A stretch of DNA of 64,000 nt from Nitrospirae bacterium MYbin6. GTDB taxonomy: Bacteria; Nitrospirota; Thermodesulfovibrionia; Thermodesulfovibrionales; Magnetobacteriaceae. A model generated the notes under the pieces. The model saw nothing but the letters and a program-made list of their open reading frames with translations. It was not told the DNA's origin and did no database searches. The first letter of the stretch is position 1. Each line of letters starts with the position of its first letter. Location of the stretch: NCBI GenBank assembly GCA_002753305.1, contig PEAC01000003.1, forward strand, positions 1 through 64,000. The letters run 5' to 3'. Below, piece after piece: positions 1-8,559 of the stretch. Both the position numbers and the translations under genes were made by a program.

Positions 1-10
1 TCTTACTCAT
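1..10 (-). CDS. Start of an unidentified gene downstream of envC (partial)
   Basis: Only the first three codons (Met-Ser-Lys) lie inside the window. A GGAGG ribosome-binding site overlaps the envC stop codon and sits 4 bases before this ATG, so a translationally coupled gene very probably begins here. In many bacteria the gene after envC is a carboxy-terminal processing protease (ctp, S41 family), but nothing in these bases shows that; it is a synteny guess only. Confidence 0.4.
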
Positions 11-18
11 TCATCCTC

Positions 19-1155
19 CTAATTATCCCTTTTCAACCACTGTAGTGGATTTATCGGTTTTCCCTTATATCTTATCTCAAAATACATCCCCGCCGCGTTC
101 AGCAGTGTCGATGTCCCCGCGTTTCCTATTGTGCTTCTGGATTTCACTATGTCTCCTACCCTGGCAAACATGCCGCTCAGATTGGCATATACCGTGTGGT
201 AACCCATGCCGTGGCTCAGGATTACCACCTGCCCCAGCCCCTTGAACATATCCGCAAACACCACCTTCCCATCGTAGACCGCCTTGACGGCCGGGTCGTT
301 GTCAGAGCTGATATAAATCCCGTTTCTGTAGACCGGGGTCTTGAACTGCGGGTCCTGGTGCGACCCGTATGGGATGGCTACCTTGCCGTTTAACGGCCAT
401 GACAGCTTGCCCCTGAGGTTTTTGAATTCCTTGCCGGCATCGGACATCTCGTTCTCATTCTTTTCCAGGAAATCCTTCAACCGGTTCGATGTCGACTCCA
501 GTTCTTTTAACATTGAGCCATAGAGGGCCTGTTCCTTTCTCACGGACAGGAGTATGTTTTCGCGGTCTTTCTTTTTTTCTACCAGCGAAATCTCAGAGCC
601 TTGTAATTTATCTGCCTTCGATTTTAACTGCGCAACCAGTGCCTGCAATTTCTTTTCCTTTTCAGAGAGTTTATTTGACATGTCCTTGTAACTCTCCATC
701 TGCCTGTATTCACTGCCGGACATCTTCGACAGATACCTCGTCGTCCTTAACATCTCGTAAAAACCGTCCACGTTTAACAGCACCAGGATTCTGTCAACAT
801 TATAGCCGTAGCGCTGAATGGCCTGAAGCCTCTTCTTTAGTGACGCGCGCAGCGCGGTTATCGTTTTTTCGGTCTTCACTATATCCTGCTTTACCGTCTG
901 TATGTTTACCTCAAGCTCGTTGACCTGTGCCCTTTCTTTTTCTATCTGATGGTTGATTCTGTTTAATTCCCTGTCTGCCTTCTCCAGTTCTTCAATGACA
1001 CTTATCTCTTTCTTTTTTGAGTGCTCAAGTTTATCTTTATGGATTTTTATCTCTTCCTGTATCTTTTTATACTTGTCCTTCGCCCCTTCGGCGTATACAA
1101 TCCCTGCCGGCAGCAATACTGCTAATATAATAATCGGCACTACCGTCCTTTGCAT
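19..1155 (-). CDS. envC: EnvC-like murein hydrolase activator, degenerate LytM domain
   Basis: A periplasmic protein of 378 residues. It has an N-terminal signal peptide (about residues 1-22), a long charged coiled coil (about 25-250) and a C-terminal LytM/M23-like domain (about 255-375). The M23 zinc ligands are gone: the usual H-x-x-x-D is replaced by YRNGIY, the H-x-H pair reads YANL, and the HLHFE motif reads GMYFE. This is the pattern of EnvC-type activators, which do not cut peptidoglycan but switch on amidases at the division site under control of FtsEX. It is the third gene of ftsE-ftsX-envC, one base after the ftsX stop, which fits that role. The identity is strong; the amidase partner is not in the window. 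Confidence 0.9.
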   Translation of the reverse strand: MQRTVVPIIILAVLLPAGIVYAEGAKDKYKKIQEEIKIHKDKLEHSKKKEISVIEELEKADRELNRINHQIEKERAQVNELEVNIQTVKQDIVKTEKTITALRASLKKRLQAIQRYGYNVDRILVLLNVDGFYEMLRTTRYLSKMSGSEYRQMESYKDMSNKLSEKEKKLQALVAQLKSKADKLQGSEISLVEKKKDRENILLSVRKEQALYGSMLKELESTSNRLKDFLEKNENEMSDAGKEFKNLRGKLSWPLNGKVAIPYGSHQDPQFKTPVYRNGIYISSDNDPAVKAVYDGKVVFADMFKGLGQVVILSHGMGYHTVYANLSGMFARVGDIVKSRSTIGNAGTSTLLNAAGMYFEIRYKGKPINPLQWLKRDN

Positions 1156-1156
1156 C

Positions 1157-2023
1157 CTAATACTTCAGCCTTCCAAGCGCCAGCACCGCCCCCCCCAAGC
1201 CTAAGAATAACCCAAACACCGGCAACATATATAAAAACTGCATCGGTATGCTTATAATCGTAAACATCGGTATATCCACCATTAGTTTCTTAATGAAATA
1301 AGAATAAAACCCTAACAGCATCCCCGACCCTATTGCTCCGCCCAAAAGGCCTATTATCGAGCCTTCCATGAAAAACGGCACCCTCACGAACCACCTCGTC
1401 GCCCCAAGTAGTTTATATATTTCTATCTCGTCCTTATGCCTGTAAAACAGTATCTTCACCGTAGCATAACAGATAAACGTAACCGAACACACAAATATAA
1501 TGCCTATGCTCAGTCCCAAGGCCCTCAACCCACCCTTTAACGCGTAAATTGAGTCCATCAGCGCCTCCCCGTACTCTACGTCGTCCACCCCATGTATGGA
1601 CTTTATATTCTGTATCAGGCGCTTTACCTCATCTTTTTTTACACCCTCGCTCTTTAGTCTCACGTCAAACGAATCAAACAGGGGATTCTCTCCAAAGCCC
1701 TTAAGTATAAAGTCGTCCTTTTTAAACACCTTCTTAAGGTCTTCAAGGGCCTTTTCTTTCGATACGAACGTTATGCTTTTAACCGTCTGGTCTGCCCTTA
1801 TGGCCGTCTGTATGGCCTTAATTTCCTCGCCTTCCACATCTTCTTTTAACAGTACTACCAGCGTCAGCCTCTCAGGGAGCTGTGCCGTAAGCATCTCCAC
1901 GTTATATACTACAATGGCAACAGAGATTAAAATAAACAACATCACCCCTATGGACAGCATGGACAGGATGTTCATCCACTTCTCTTTAAATATGCTCTGA
2001 AGGGCCAGCCTTAGTGAAAACAC
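1157..2023 (-). CDS. ftsX: Cell division protein FtsX
   Basis: An integral membrane protein of 288 residues with the FtsX layout: one N-terminal transmembrane segment (about 20-42), a periplasmic domain of roughly 120 residues, then three C-terminal membrane segments. FtsX pairs with the ATPase FtsE and transmits ATP-driven movement to periplasmic peptidoglycan hydrolase activators. The start is GTG at 2023, immediately after the ftsE stop, and the downstream partner envC follows after one base. A cytoplasmic-side motif reading YKLLGAT, just before the third membrane segment, is typical of the family. Confidence 0.92.
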   Translation of the reverse strand: MFSLRLALQSIFKEKWMNILSMLSIGVMLFILISVAIVVYNVEMLTAQLPERLTLVVLLKEDVEGEEIKAIQTAIRADQTVKSITFVSKEKALEDLKKVFKKDDFILKGFGENPLFDSFDVRLKSEGVKKDEVKRLIQNIKSIHGVDDVEYGEALMDSIYALKGGLRALGLSIGIIFVCSVTFICYATVKILFYRHKDEIEIYKLLGATRWFVRVPFFMEGSIIGLLGGAIGSGMLLGFYSYFIKKLMVDIPMFTIISIPMQFLYMLPVFGLFLGLGGAVLALGRLKY

Positions 2024-2686
2024 CTATTTCTCTTCCCCTTTAACCAGCCTGCCGCCCTCTAATAGAAACACCCTTTTTGCCGTGTTTTCAAAAAGCGCGC
2101 GGTTATGTGTGGCTATTAATATTGTTGTCCCTTTGTTGTTTATATGTTTAAAAATCTTCATTATCTCTTTTTCGTTCTCTTCGTCCAGATTTCCCGTCGG
2201 CTCATCGGCAAGCATAACCGTGGGTTCGCCGACAATTGACCTGGCTATGGTGATTCTCTGCTGCTCGCCACCGGAGAGTGTCAGCGGGTAGCTGTCCGCC
2301 TTGTGCCTTAGATTTACCATTTTAAGCACACTGTGTACCCGCTCTTTGATTTCCCTTTCCACAATACCGCGGATTCTTAGCGCCAGGGCAATGTTGTCGT
2401 ACACGGTCTTGTTATTGAGAAGTTTAAAGTCCTGAAACACAACCCCGATGTTTCTCCTTAAATACGGTATGGCCGAGTCCTTTAAATCCGCCGCGTTGAA
2501 CCCGGCGATTGTTAACGTCCCTTCGTCGGGCTTCTCGGCCAGGTAGAGGAGCTTAAACAACGTGGTCTTGCCGGCGCCGCTCGGGCCTGTAACAAAGGCC
2601 ATTTCCCCTTTTTCCACAGTTAAACTTATATTACTCAGCGCCACCTGATAATCATAGGTCTTCGATACGTTGTCTAATATTATCAT
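2024..2686 (-). CDS. ftsE: Cell division ATP-binding protein FtsE
   Basis: An ABC-type ATPase of 220 residues, the usual FtsE length. Walker A is GPSGAGKTT (residues 34-42), the Q-loop lies in VFQDFKLL, the ABC signature is LSGGEQQR (near 138) and Walker B ends in LADEPTGNLD. FtsE binds the cytoplasmic face of FtsX and couples ATP hydrolysis to activation of septal peptidoglycan hydrolases through EnvC. It is the first gene of ftsE-ftsX-envC. A gap of 110 bases separates it from the hisD stop codon, so the operon promoter may lie there or the genes may be read through from hisD. Confidence 0.95.
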   Translation of the reverse strand: MIILDNVSKTYDYQVALSNISLTVEKGEMAFVTGPSGAGKTTLFKLLYLAEKPDEGTLTIAGFNAADLKDSAIPYLRRNIGVVFQDFKLLNNKTVYDNIALALRIRGIVEREIKERVHSVLKMVNLRHKADSYPLTLSGGEQQRITIARSIVGEPTVMLADEPTGNLDEENEKEIMKIFKHINNKGTTILIATHNRALFENTAKRVFLLEGGRLVKGEEK

Positions 2687-2796
2687 CTGCCGCTTTCGCT
2701 TCGCTTTCCGGCTGCCATCAATTCTGCCACGAGCTATTATAACTGAATTTTTAATTGCATTGGAAGGAGTTCAACTTGTATTTCTAAAATATTTGT

Positions 2797-4086
2797 TTAA
2801 TTTTTCTGAAGCGCCCTTTTTCTTACCCTTACCGATTCGGCATGGGCCTGAAATCCCTCGTACCCTGCCATTATCTCTACCGTTTCGGCAATTTCCCTGA
2901 ATCCCTCTTTGCTGAAATTTATCAGGGATGTCCTTTTTATAAAATCATAGACGCCTAGCGGTGAGAAAAACCTCGACGTCCCGTTTGTCGGCAGTGTGTG
3001 GTTCGGCCCGGCTGAGTAGTCCCCAAGCGGCTCTGCCGACCATTTCCCTAAAAAAACGGCGCCCGCGTTTTTGACCAGCTCCATGTCTTTCTCCGGCTCT
3101 TTTGTCATTATCTGAAGATGCTCGGGGGCTATTTCGTTGACGCGGTCAAACATCTCTCCGGTGTTGGCGGCTATTATTATAGCGCCAAAGTTTTTCAGTG
3201 ATTTTTCGGCGATTTTTATTCGTGTTAATCTTTTTAATTGCTCGTTAAGCTCCGTTTGTACTTTTTGGGCCAACTCTATGGAAGTAGTTACCAAAATTGA
3301 GGAGGCGTTTTCGTCATGTTCCGCCTGGCTCAAGAGGTCTGCCGCTATGAAAGGCGCCTCTGCCGTTTCATCCGCCGCTATCAGAATCTCTGACGGCCCG
3401 GCAATCATGTCTATGTCCACCACGCCAAAGACCATTTTCTTTGCCGCCGCTACATAGGCGTTTCCCGGTCCAACGATTTTATCCACCTTTTTTATTGACG
3501 CCGTCCCATAGGCCATCGCGGCAATCGCCTGCGCCCCGCCGATAGCGTATACCTCTGTCACCCCCACGGCCTTTATCGCCGCCATCACATAGGGGTTTAT
3601 CTGTCCGTTGGGGAATGGGACACAGAGGGCTATCTCCTTTACTCCGGCAATCTGCGCCGGTATGACATTCATTAACACGGACGACGGATAAGACGCTGTG
3701 CCGCCAGGTACATACACACCTACACGCTCAAGCGGCCTTATCAGTTGTCCCAGCACCGCACCGCGGCTCTTAAAGCTCCAGGAGTGCTCTATCTGCCTTT
3801 TGTGAAATCTCCTTATTCGGTCTATTGATTTTCTCAGGGACTTGAGAAAAGGACGCTGCGCCTTTTCAGAATACTCTTCTATCGTCGAGTCCAATACCTT
3901 AAATGGCAAGCCGCCGAAATTGTCAAATTTTGACGTGTAATACGCTACTGCTTTATCGCCGGTTTTTTTTACGTCTTCTATTATTTTTTTTACGGATTTT
4001 ATGACGCCGGTTCCGACGTTATCGGACCTGTTTCTTATAACCCCTATGAATTGCCGGTAGTCCCTATCGTCTTCTATTAGTCTCAT
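2797..4086 (-). CDS. hisD: Histidinol dehydrogenase
   Basis: This enzyme catalyses the last two steps of histidine synthesis, L-histidinol to L-histidine, with NAD and zinc. The 429-residue length is normal. Zinc-ligand and catalytic residues are visible: Q254 and H257 in LLSQAEHDENA, the E322-H323 pair in IAPEHLQ, the aspartate in PLGDYSAGPNH, and the C-terminal histidine in QAHAESVR. The NAD-binding region VGPGNAYV is intact. No other his gene is nearby, so histidine synthesis is dispersed in this genome. The start is ATG at 4086 with only a weak GGGT ribosome-binding site. Confidence 0.96.
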   Translation of the reverse strand: MRLIEDDRDYRQFIGVIRNRSDNVGTGVIKSVKKIIEDVKKTGDKAVAYYTSKFDNFGGLPFKVLDSTIEEYSEKAQRPFLKSLRKSIDRIRRFHKRQIEHSWSFKSRGAVLGQLIRPLERVGVYVPGGTASYPSSVLMNVIPAQIAGVKEIALCVPFPNGQINPYVMAAIKAVGVTEVYAIGGAQAIAAMAYGTASIKKVDKIVGPGNAYVAAAKKMVFGVVDIDMIAGPSEILIAADETAEAPFIAADLLSQAEHDENASSILVTTSIELAQKVQTELNEQLKRLTRIKIAEKSLKNFGAIIIAANTGEMFDRVNEIAPEHLQIMTKEPEKDMELVKNAGAVFLGKWSAEPLGDYSAGPNHTLPTNGTSRFFSPLGVYDFIKRTSLINFSKEGFREIAETVEIMAGYEGFQAHAESVRVRKRALQKN

Positions 4087-4155
4087 CGAATACCCAATGA
4101 CATATTAATTCGCTTAATTTAAGGCCGTTATAATATAATTAGTAGTTGTATAAAG

Positions 4156-4228
4156 TGGGCAGTCGCAGAGTTGAACTGCGGACACGAGGCTTTTCAGGCC
4201 TCTGCTCTACCGACTGAGCTAACTGCCC
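4156..4228 (-). tRNA. tRNA-Phe (GAA)
   Basis: The minus strand folds as a cloverleaf: acceptor stem GGGCAGT/ACTGCCC, D arm GCTC-AGTCGGTA-GAGC, anticodon stem GAGGC/GCCTC with loop CTGAAAA (anticodon GAA), and T arm GCAGT-TCAACTC-TGC. The discriminator base is A. The 3' CCA is not encoded (the following bases are CTT), so it must be added by CCA nucleotidyltransferase. It lies alone between hisD and lnt. Confidence 0.96.
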
Positions 4229-4280
4229 ACGCAGTTATATATAAACAATTTACTCTATAATATGTCAAGATTTGGTTTTT

Positions 4281-5846
4281 ATGGGAACAATTAATAAATT
4301 TGCGCTAACATACTTTCCGGCCGTCTTTACGGGCGCCCTGCTATATCTGTCGTTTCCCACGCCGGATATCCACTTTTTGTCGTGGGTCGCCCTCGTGCCG
4401 CTGATTTATTCCATACTAAACTCCAACGGGCACGGGTATTCCTTTAAGGCAGGCGTTGTGGCCGGTGTAATATATTTCTTCGGAACTCAGTACTGGATAT
4501 CACATTCGATAAATAACTACGGACACCTGCCGCTGGTAGCAAGTATGTCAATAGTGCTTCTCCTGTCACTTTACCAGAGCATATATACAGGCGTCTTTTG
4601 CCTCCTCCTGCATCTTGCGGCAAAGAAGACAAAAGTACCCGTATATATAAGCGCACCGTCGCTTTGGGTGGGACTGGAGTACTTCAGGGGCATATTATTC
4701 AGTGGTTTTCCCTGGTCATATCTGGGCTACACGCAGTATAAAATCCTACCCCTGATACAGATTGCCGATATCACCGGTGTCTACGGCATCTCATTTCTGA
4801 TCGTATTTTTTAATGCCGTTATCGCAGATTTCATTATCAAAGGGCGAACGCCAGAGCGCCCATTTATAAGGAAACTCCTGCCGTTTGCTTATTTCACCGT
4901 AATCATGGCCGTTGTTTTTACTTACGGTTATAAACGCTTAAATAATAATATGGCCGCCAATACCGTCAGAGTAAGCGTCATCCAGGGCAATGTTGAACAG
5001 GAAAAAAAGTGGGACAAAAATTTTACGGCAACCATCATCGACACCTATAAGACCCTGACACTTAAGGCAGTCTCAGACGGCGCGAAACTTGTCATATGGC
5101 CGGAGTCTTCGTTGCCATTTCTCTTTGGAAGCGATAAAAATCACACGGAAGACCTGATTTCCTTTCAAAAAGAGCTAGGTATATATCTCGTATTCGGCAC
5201 CGACCTGGTCAGGGGTTACAAAAACGGCAGATATTCGCTTACAAATAGTGCCGTGGTATTAGCGCCAGATGGAAAAATTCTGTGTATTTATGATAAAATA
5301 CATCTGGTTCCCTTCGGGGAATATGTGCCGTTAAGGGATGTACTGTTTTTTATCGATAAACTTGTAACAGGAATAGGCGATTTTACGCAGGGAAAGACGC
5401 TTACCATTGCGAAAACCCCTTTAGGAGGCTTTGCGGCCCCAATATGTTATGAGATTGCCTTTTCCGAACTCGTCGGTGCCTTTTACAGATATGGCGGAGA
5501 TTTTATTGTTACCATTACGAATGATGCGTGGTTTGGAAGGACTTCTGGCCCGTATCAGCACTTTATAATGGCCGTGTTCAGGGCCATAGAAACCAGAAAA
5601 CCGGTGATGAGGGCCGCTAATACCGGTATCTCCGGGTTTATTGACAGTAATGGGGCGGTAATGGCCAAGTCAGAACTCTTTGAGAAGGCCATTATAACCA
5701 GGGATATTAACACAAACCCCGCTATCACGTTTTTTTCGCTCTTCGGAGGCATATTCGCGCATATATGCAATATTATCAACCTGGCAATTATCATAAAATT
5801 AATAAAGGGGCGCTCGCAACGCCAACCAAGGAGGATACCAGAATGA
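4281..5846 (+). CDS. lnt: Apolipoprotein N-acyltransferase
   Basis: An inner-membrane enzyme that adds the third acyl chain to the N-terminal cysteine of lipoproteins. The N-terminal half has about six to eight hydrophobic segments, including the family motif FRG-ILFSGFPWSYLGY. The periplasmic nitrilase-like domain follows, with the catalytic triad Glu (WPESSLP), Lys (YDKIHLVPFGEYVP) and Cys (PICYEIAFSE), spaced as in the E. coli enzyme, plus TNDAWFG. A last membrane segment closes the protein. I prefer ATG at 4281; an in-frame TTG at 4272 is the alternative and neither has a good ribosome-binding site. The stop overlaps the prfB start as ATGA, so the two genes are coupled. Confidence 0.95.
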   Translation: MGTINKFALTYFPAVFTGALLYLSFPTPDIHFLSWVALVPLIYSILNSNGHGYSFKAGVVAGVIYFFGTQYWISHSINNYGHLPLVASMSIVLLLSLYQSIYTGVFCLLLHLAAKKTKVPVYISAPSLWVGLEYFRGILFSGFPWSYLGYTQYKILPLIQIADITGVYGISFLIVFFNAVIADFIIKGRTPERPFIRKLLPFAYFTVIMAVVFTYGYKRLNNNMAANTVRVSVIQGNVEQEKKWDKNFTATIIDTYKTLTLKAVSDGAKLVIWPESSLPFLFGSDKNHTEDLISFQKELGIYLVFGTDLVRGYKNGRYSLTNSAVVLAPDGKILCIYDKIHLVPFGEYVPLRDVLFFIDKLVTGIGDFTQGKTLTIAKTPLGGFAAPICYEIAFSELVGAFYRYGGDFIVTITNDAWFGRTSGPYQHFIMAVFRAIETRKPVMRAANTGISGFIDSNGAVMAKSELFEKAIITRDINTNPAITFFSLFGGIFAHICNIINLAIIIKLIKGRSQRQPRRIPE

Positions 5847-6944
5847 TCATCGAAATGGAACTGAAAATCAAGCCGCTCGAGGAGAAACTCTCTGCCCTAA
5901 GAGGTTATCTTTGAAATAGACAACCTGCAAAAAGAGATATCAGACATTGACGCCCAGCTCTCAAAAAGCGACATGTGGCCGTCATATGAACGCCTTAATG
6001 AGCTTCAAAAGAAGAAATCATATATCGAGGACGTTATCTCTTCATACAACGACCTCCAGAGCGATGTCAGATACCTGTTCGATTCCCTCTCCATACTCGG
6101 CGAACAGGATGGTGAGCTGTTTGTAAAAGACATTGAAGACAAACTAAAGACAACGGAGTCGAAGTTTGACAGGCTTGAGCTAAAGCACCTCCTGTCACAT
6201 AAGCTTGATATTAACAACGCCATTGTGGACATTCATCCCGGGGCCGGAGGCACCGAAAGCCAGGACTGGGCACAGATGCTCATGAGGATGTACCTGAGAT
6301 GGGCCGAAAAAAACAAATTCACCACAGACATAGTCGATATTCTCAATGGCGACGAGGCCGGCATCAAAAGTGCCACAATCACCTTCACAGGCCCTTATGC
6401 CTATGGTTATTTAAAGAGCGAGGTAGGAGTTCACAGGCTCGTGCGCATCTCCCCTTTTGACTCAAACAAGAGGAGGCATACGTCTTTTGCCGCCGTTTTA
6501 GTATATCCGGATGTTGAGAAAGACATTGAGATAGAGATAAAAGAAGAGGACATAAGAATCGACACGTTCAGGGCGTCGGGGGCCGGTGGCCAGCATATCA
6601 ACAAGGTATCCTCGGCCGTGCGTATAACCCATAATCCAAGTGGAATCGTAGTATCGTGCCAAAACGAGCGCTCTCAGCACAGAAACAAGGAAAGGGCCAT
6701 GAGCATCTTAAAGTCCAGGCTCTACGAAAGAGAAATTGTAAGCCAGGAAAAAAAAATGGAAGGAATCATCGGGGACAAGAAAAACATACAGTGGGGCAAT
6801 CAAATCCGTTCATACGTCTTACAACCCTACAGAATGGTCAAAGACCACAGGACCGGTTTTGAGACCGGAAACGTCAACGCAGTCTTAAACGGAGAGATAG
6901 ATGCCTATATCAAAGAGTACTTATTCCTGCGTAAAACACGGTAG
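5843..6944 (+). CDS. prfB: Peptide chain release factor 2 (programmed +1 frameshift)
   Basis: RF2 ends translation at UGA and UAA. The gene starts at ATG 5843 with a strong AAGGAGG site, overlapping the lnt stop. After 23 codons the frame meets TGA at 5912-5914. A +1 shift at CTT (5909-5911) joins it to the long frame that starts at 5913, giving 366 residues, the E. coli length. The stop-recognition tripeptide SPF falls at 203-205 and the GGQ peptidyl-hydrolysis motif at 248-250. RF2 itself reads the in-frame UGA, so low RF2 favours frameshifting and full-length synthesis. This is the classical autoregulation and not a pseudogene. The coding sequence is join(5843..5911, 5913..6944). Confidence 0.97.
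5900..5914 (+). promoter_or_regulatory. prfB programmed +1 frameshift signal
   Basis: The bases AGAGGTTATCTTTGA contain an internal Shine-Dalgarno-like AGAGGT three bases before the slippery CTT codon, followed directly by the UGA stop. E. coli has AGGGGG at the same place and spacing. The stop is followed by A, not the C common elsewhere. Confidence 0.93.
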
Positions 6945-7025
6945 TACTACTATTACTCTCTTTATATATATAAATAGTAGTAACAGTAGGGGCCGTGTGA
7001 AACTAGAACAAAGCGGTATATTGCT

Positions 7026-7191
7026 TGTGTATCGGGTAGTTGCCTTGTTAGCAGACATGTTGATAAACAGGCTTGTGGAGGATGGTTATTCACATGCCGG
7101 CTGCGAGGTGCAATTATGAACATTAAATCAAGGAATTATATAATAAATATAAAGGAGTTACTAACAATTGTTAGTAACATGTTAGTAACAT
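7026..7191 (+). other. oriC: Candidate replication origin upstream of dnaA
   Basis: The gap between prfB and dnaA holds TTATTCACA (7086-7094), which fits the DnaA-box consensus TTATNCACA. On the opposite strand are TTATCAACA (7058-7066, one mismatch) and a weaker site at 7026-7034 (two mismatches). These are followed by a strongly AT-rich stretch (7117-7160), the expected position for an unwinding element, and by an inverted repeat. The dnaA-dnaN-gyrB-gyrA neighbourhood and a parS site about 50 kb away agree with an origin. Evidence is motif matching only; cumulative GC skew was not computed. Confidence 0.5.
7157..7191 (+). repeat. Inverted repeat plus 11-bp direct repeat before dnaA
   Basis: GTTACTAACAA and TTGTTAGTAAC form a perfect 22-bp palindrome (7157-7178). 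The right arm is repeated at once with an 11-bp period (TGTTAGTAACAT at 7169-7180 and 7180-7191). The end is 22 bases before the dnaA ATG. This looks like an operator or a DnaA-loading element; which protein binds it cannot be told from sequence. Confidence 0.75.
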
Positions 7192-7213
7192 ATTTAAAAC
7201 AGGCAAATCTATC

Positions 7214-8545
7214 ATGGATATAGGGAATACCTGGAAGGACTGTCTTGATTTCATAGAGGCTAAGGTTGGTAAAGCCGCTTTTGACTTGTGGTTTAAGCCT
7301 GTAAAGCTGCTTGAGATGAAAGAAAACGACGCGATATTAGCCGTACCGAACAGGTTTTTCAGGGAGTGGATAGAGGACAACTATCCGCGTTTGTTAAGTG
7401 ACGCCTTTGAATGGGTAATGAAAGACAACATAAATGTCCACTTTAAGATAGACCAGGAGCCTGCGCCGGATTTTGCAAAAAAAGAGATTACCATGCAAAC
7501 AAGAAAAGCAAGGCTTGCCGGCAAGGGGATATTTTTAAATACAAGATACACATTCGATACATTTGTCGTAGGCCCATCTAACCAATTCGCACACGCGGCG
7601 GCCCTCGCGGTAAGTGAATCATTGGGAAAGACCTATAATCCGCTGTTTATATACGGAGACGTCGGGCTTGGAAAGACCCATATAATAACCGCAATAGGAA
7701 ACAAGGTTGCCGATATGCTGCCCGATGCAAGTATCATCTATGTGTCTTCGGAGCAGTTCACAAACGAGGTCGTCTCTGCTATCAGGCATGAAAAGATGAG
7801 CGATTTGAAGGAAAAATACAGGACTGTGGATATACTGCTGCTTGACGACGTGCAGTTTATCGCCAATAAGACACAGACTCAGGTGGAGTTCTTTCATACG
7901 TTTAATGCCCTCTATGAAAAACAAAAACAGATTGTAATCTCAAGTGACCGTCCGCCAAAGGAACTCTCCGATATAACCGACAGATTGAAATCACGTTTTA
8001 CGATGGGCCTGATTGCCGACATACAACCACCGGCGGTTGAGTTAAAGATGGCAATATTGCAGAAAAAAGCCGAGGTACATAAGATATTCCTGCCCGATGA
8101 CATGGTATATTTCCTTGCGACAAAGATAAGGTCAAATATACGAGAGCTGGAGGGGTGCCTGATAAAACTTGCCGCACACTCAAATCTGACAGATAGGCCG
8201 ATAAACATATCCCTGGCAAAAGAGGTGCTTAAGGACATTTTTACCGACGACACAAAGCCGGTAAATGTCGACAATATACAAAAGATTGTATGCGAATATT
8301 TTGGCGTAAAGCTGCCTGATATGAAATCAAAGAAAAGGACAAAGGAGATAGCCCTTCCCAGACAGGTGGCAATGTATATAACGAAGAAAATGACAGAGTT
8401 GTCCCTCGGAGACATAGGCAAGTCGTTTGGGGGAAAAGATCACGCCACGGTAATCTATGCCTGTAAACAGATGGAGGCGAAGGTAGAAAATGACGAATCG
8501 TTCAATAAAACGATCGAATATCTGATAAATAAAATAAAACCGTAA
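7214..8545 (+). CDS. dnaA: Chromosomal replication initiator DnaA
   Basis: An AAA+ ATPase of 443 residues that binds DnaA boxes and opens the origin. Domain I (DnaB contact) covers about residues 1-80, followed by a short linker. The AAA+ domain carries Walker A GDVGLGKTH (about 148-156), Walker B LLLDDVQF and a sensor-2 region. The C-terminal DNA-binding domain has the DnaA signature GGKDHATVIYACKQ. The ATG at 7214 lies just after the repeat-rich gap; the ribosome-binding site is weak (ACAGG), which may reflect tight control. dnaN follows after 14 bases. Confidence 0.98.
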   Translation: MDIGNTWKDCLDFIEAKVGKAAFDLWFKPVKLLEMKENDAILAVPNRFFREWIEDNYPRLLSDAFEWVMKDNINVHFKIDQEPAPDFAKKEITMQTRKARLAGKGIFLNTRYTFDTFVVGPSNQFAHAAALAVSESLGKTYNPLFIYGDVGLGKTHIITAIGNKVADMLPDASIIYVSSEQFTNEVVSAIRHEKMSDLKEKYRTVDILLLDDVQFIANKTQTQVEFFHTFNALYEKQKQIVISSDRPPKELSDITDRLKSRFTMGLIADIQPPAVELKMAILQKKAEVHKIFLPDDMVYFLATKIRSNIRELEGCLIKLAAHSNLTDRPINISLAKEVLKDIFTDDTKPVNVDNIQKIVCEYFGVKLPDMKSKKRTKEIALPRQVAMYITKKMTELSLGDIGKSFGGKDHATVIYACKQMEAKVENDESFNKTIEYLINKIKP

Positions 8546-8559
8546 GGAGACCTATAGCT

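Noticed and set aside
19-1155. An active M23 metallopeptidase
   Set aside because: The zinc-binding His and Asp residues are replaced, and the ftsEX neighbours point to an activator.
5912-5914. In-frame TGA in prfB as a sign of a pseudogene
   Set aside because: The stop sits at the known programmed frameshift position with CTT and an internal ribosome-binding-like site.
7116-7223. A 35-codon frame ending 9 bases inside dnaA
   Set aside because: It has no ribosome-binding site, is made mostly of AT-rich origin-like and repeat DNA, and looks like chance.
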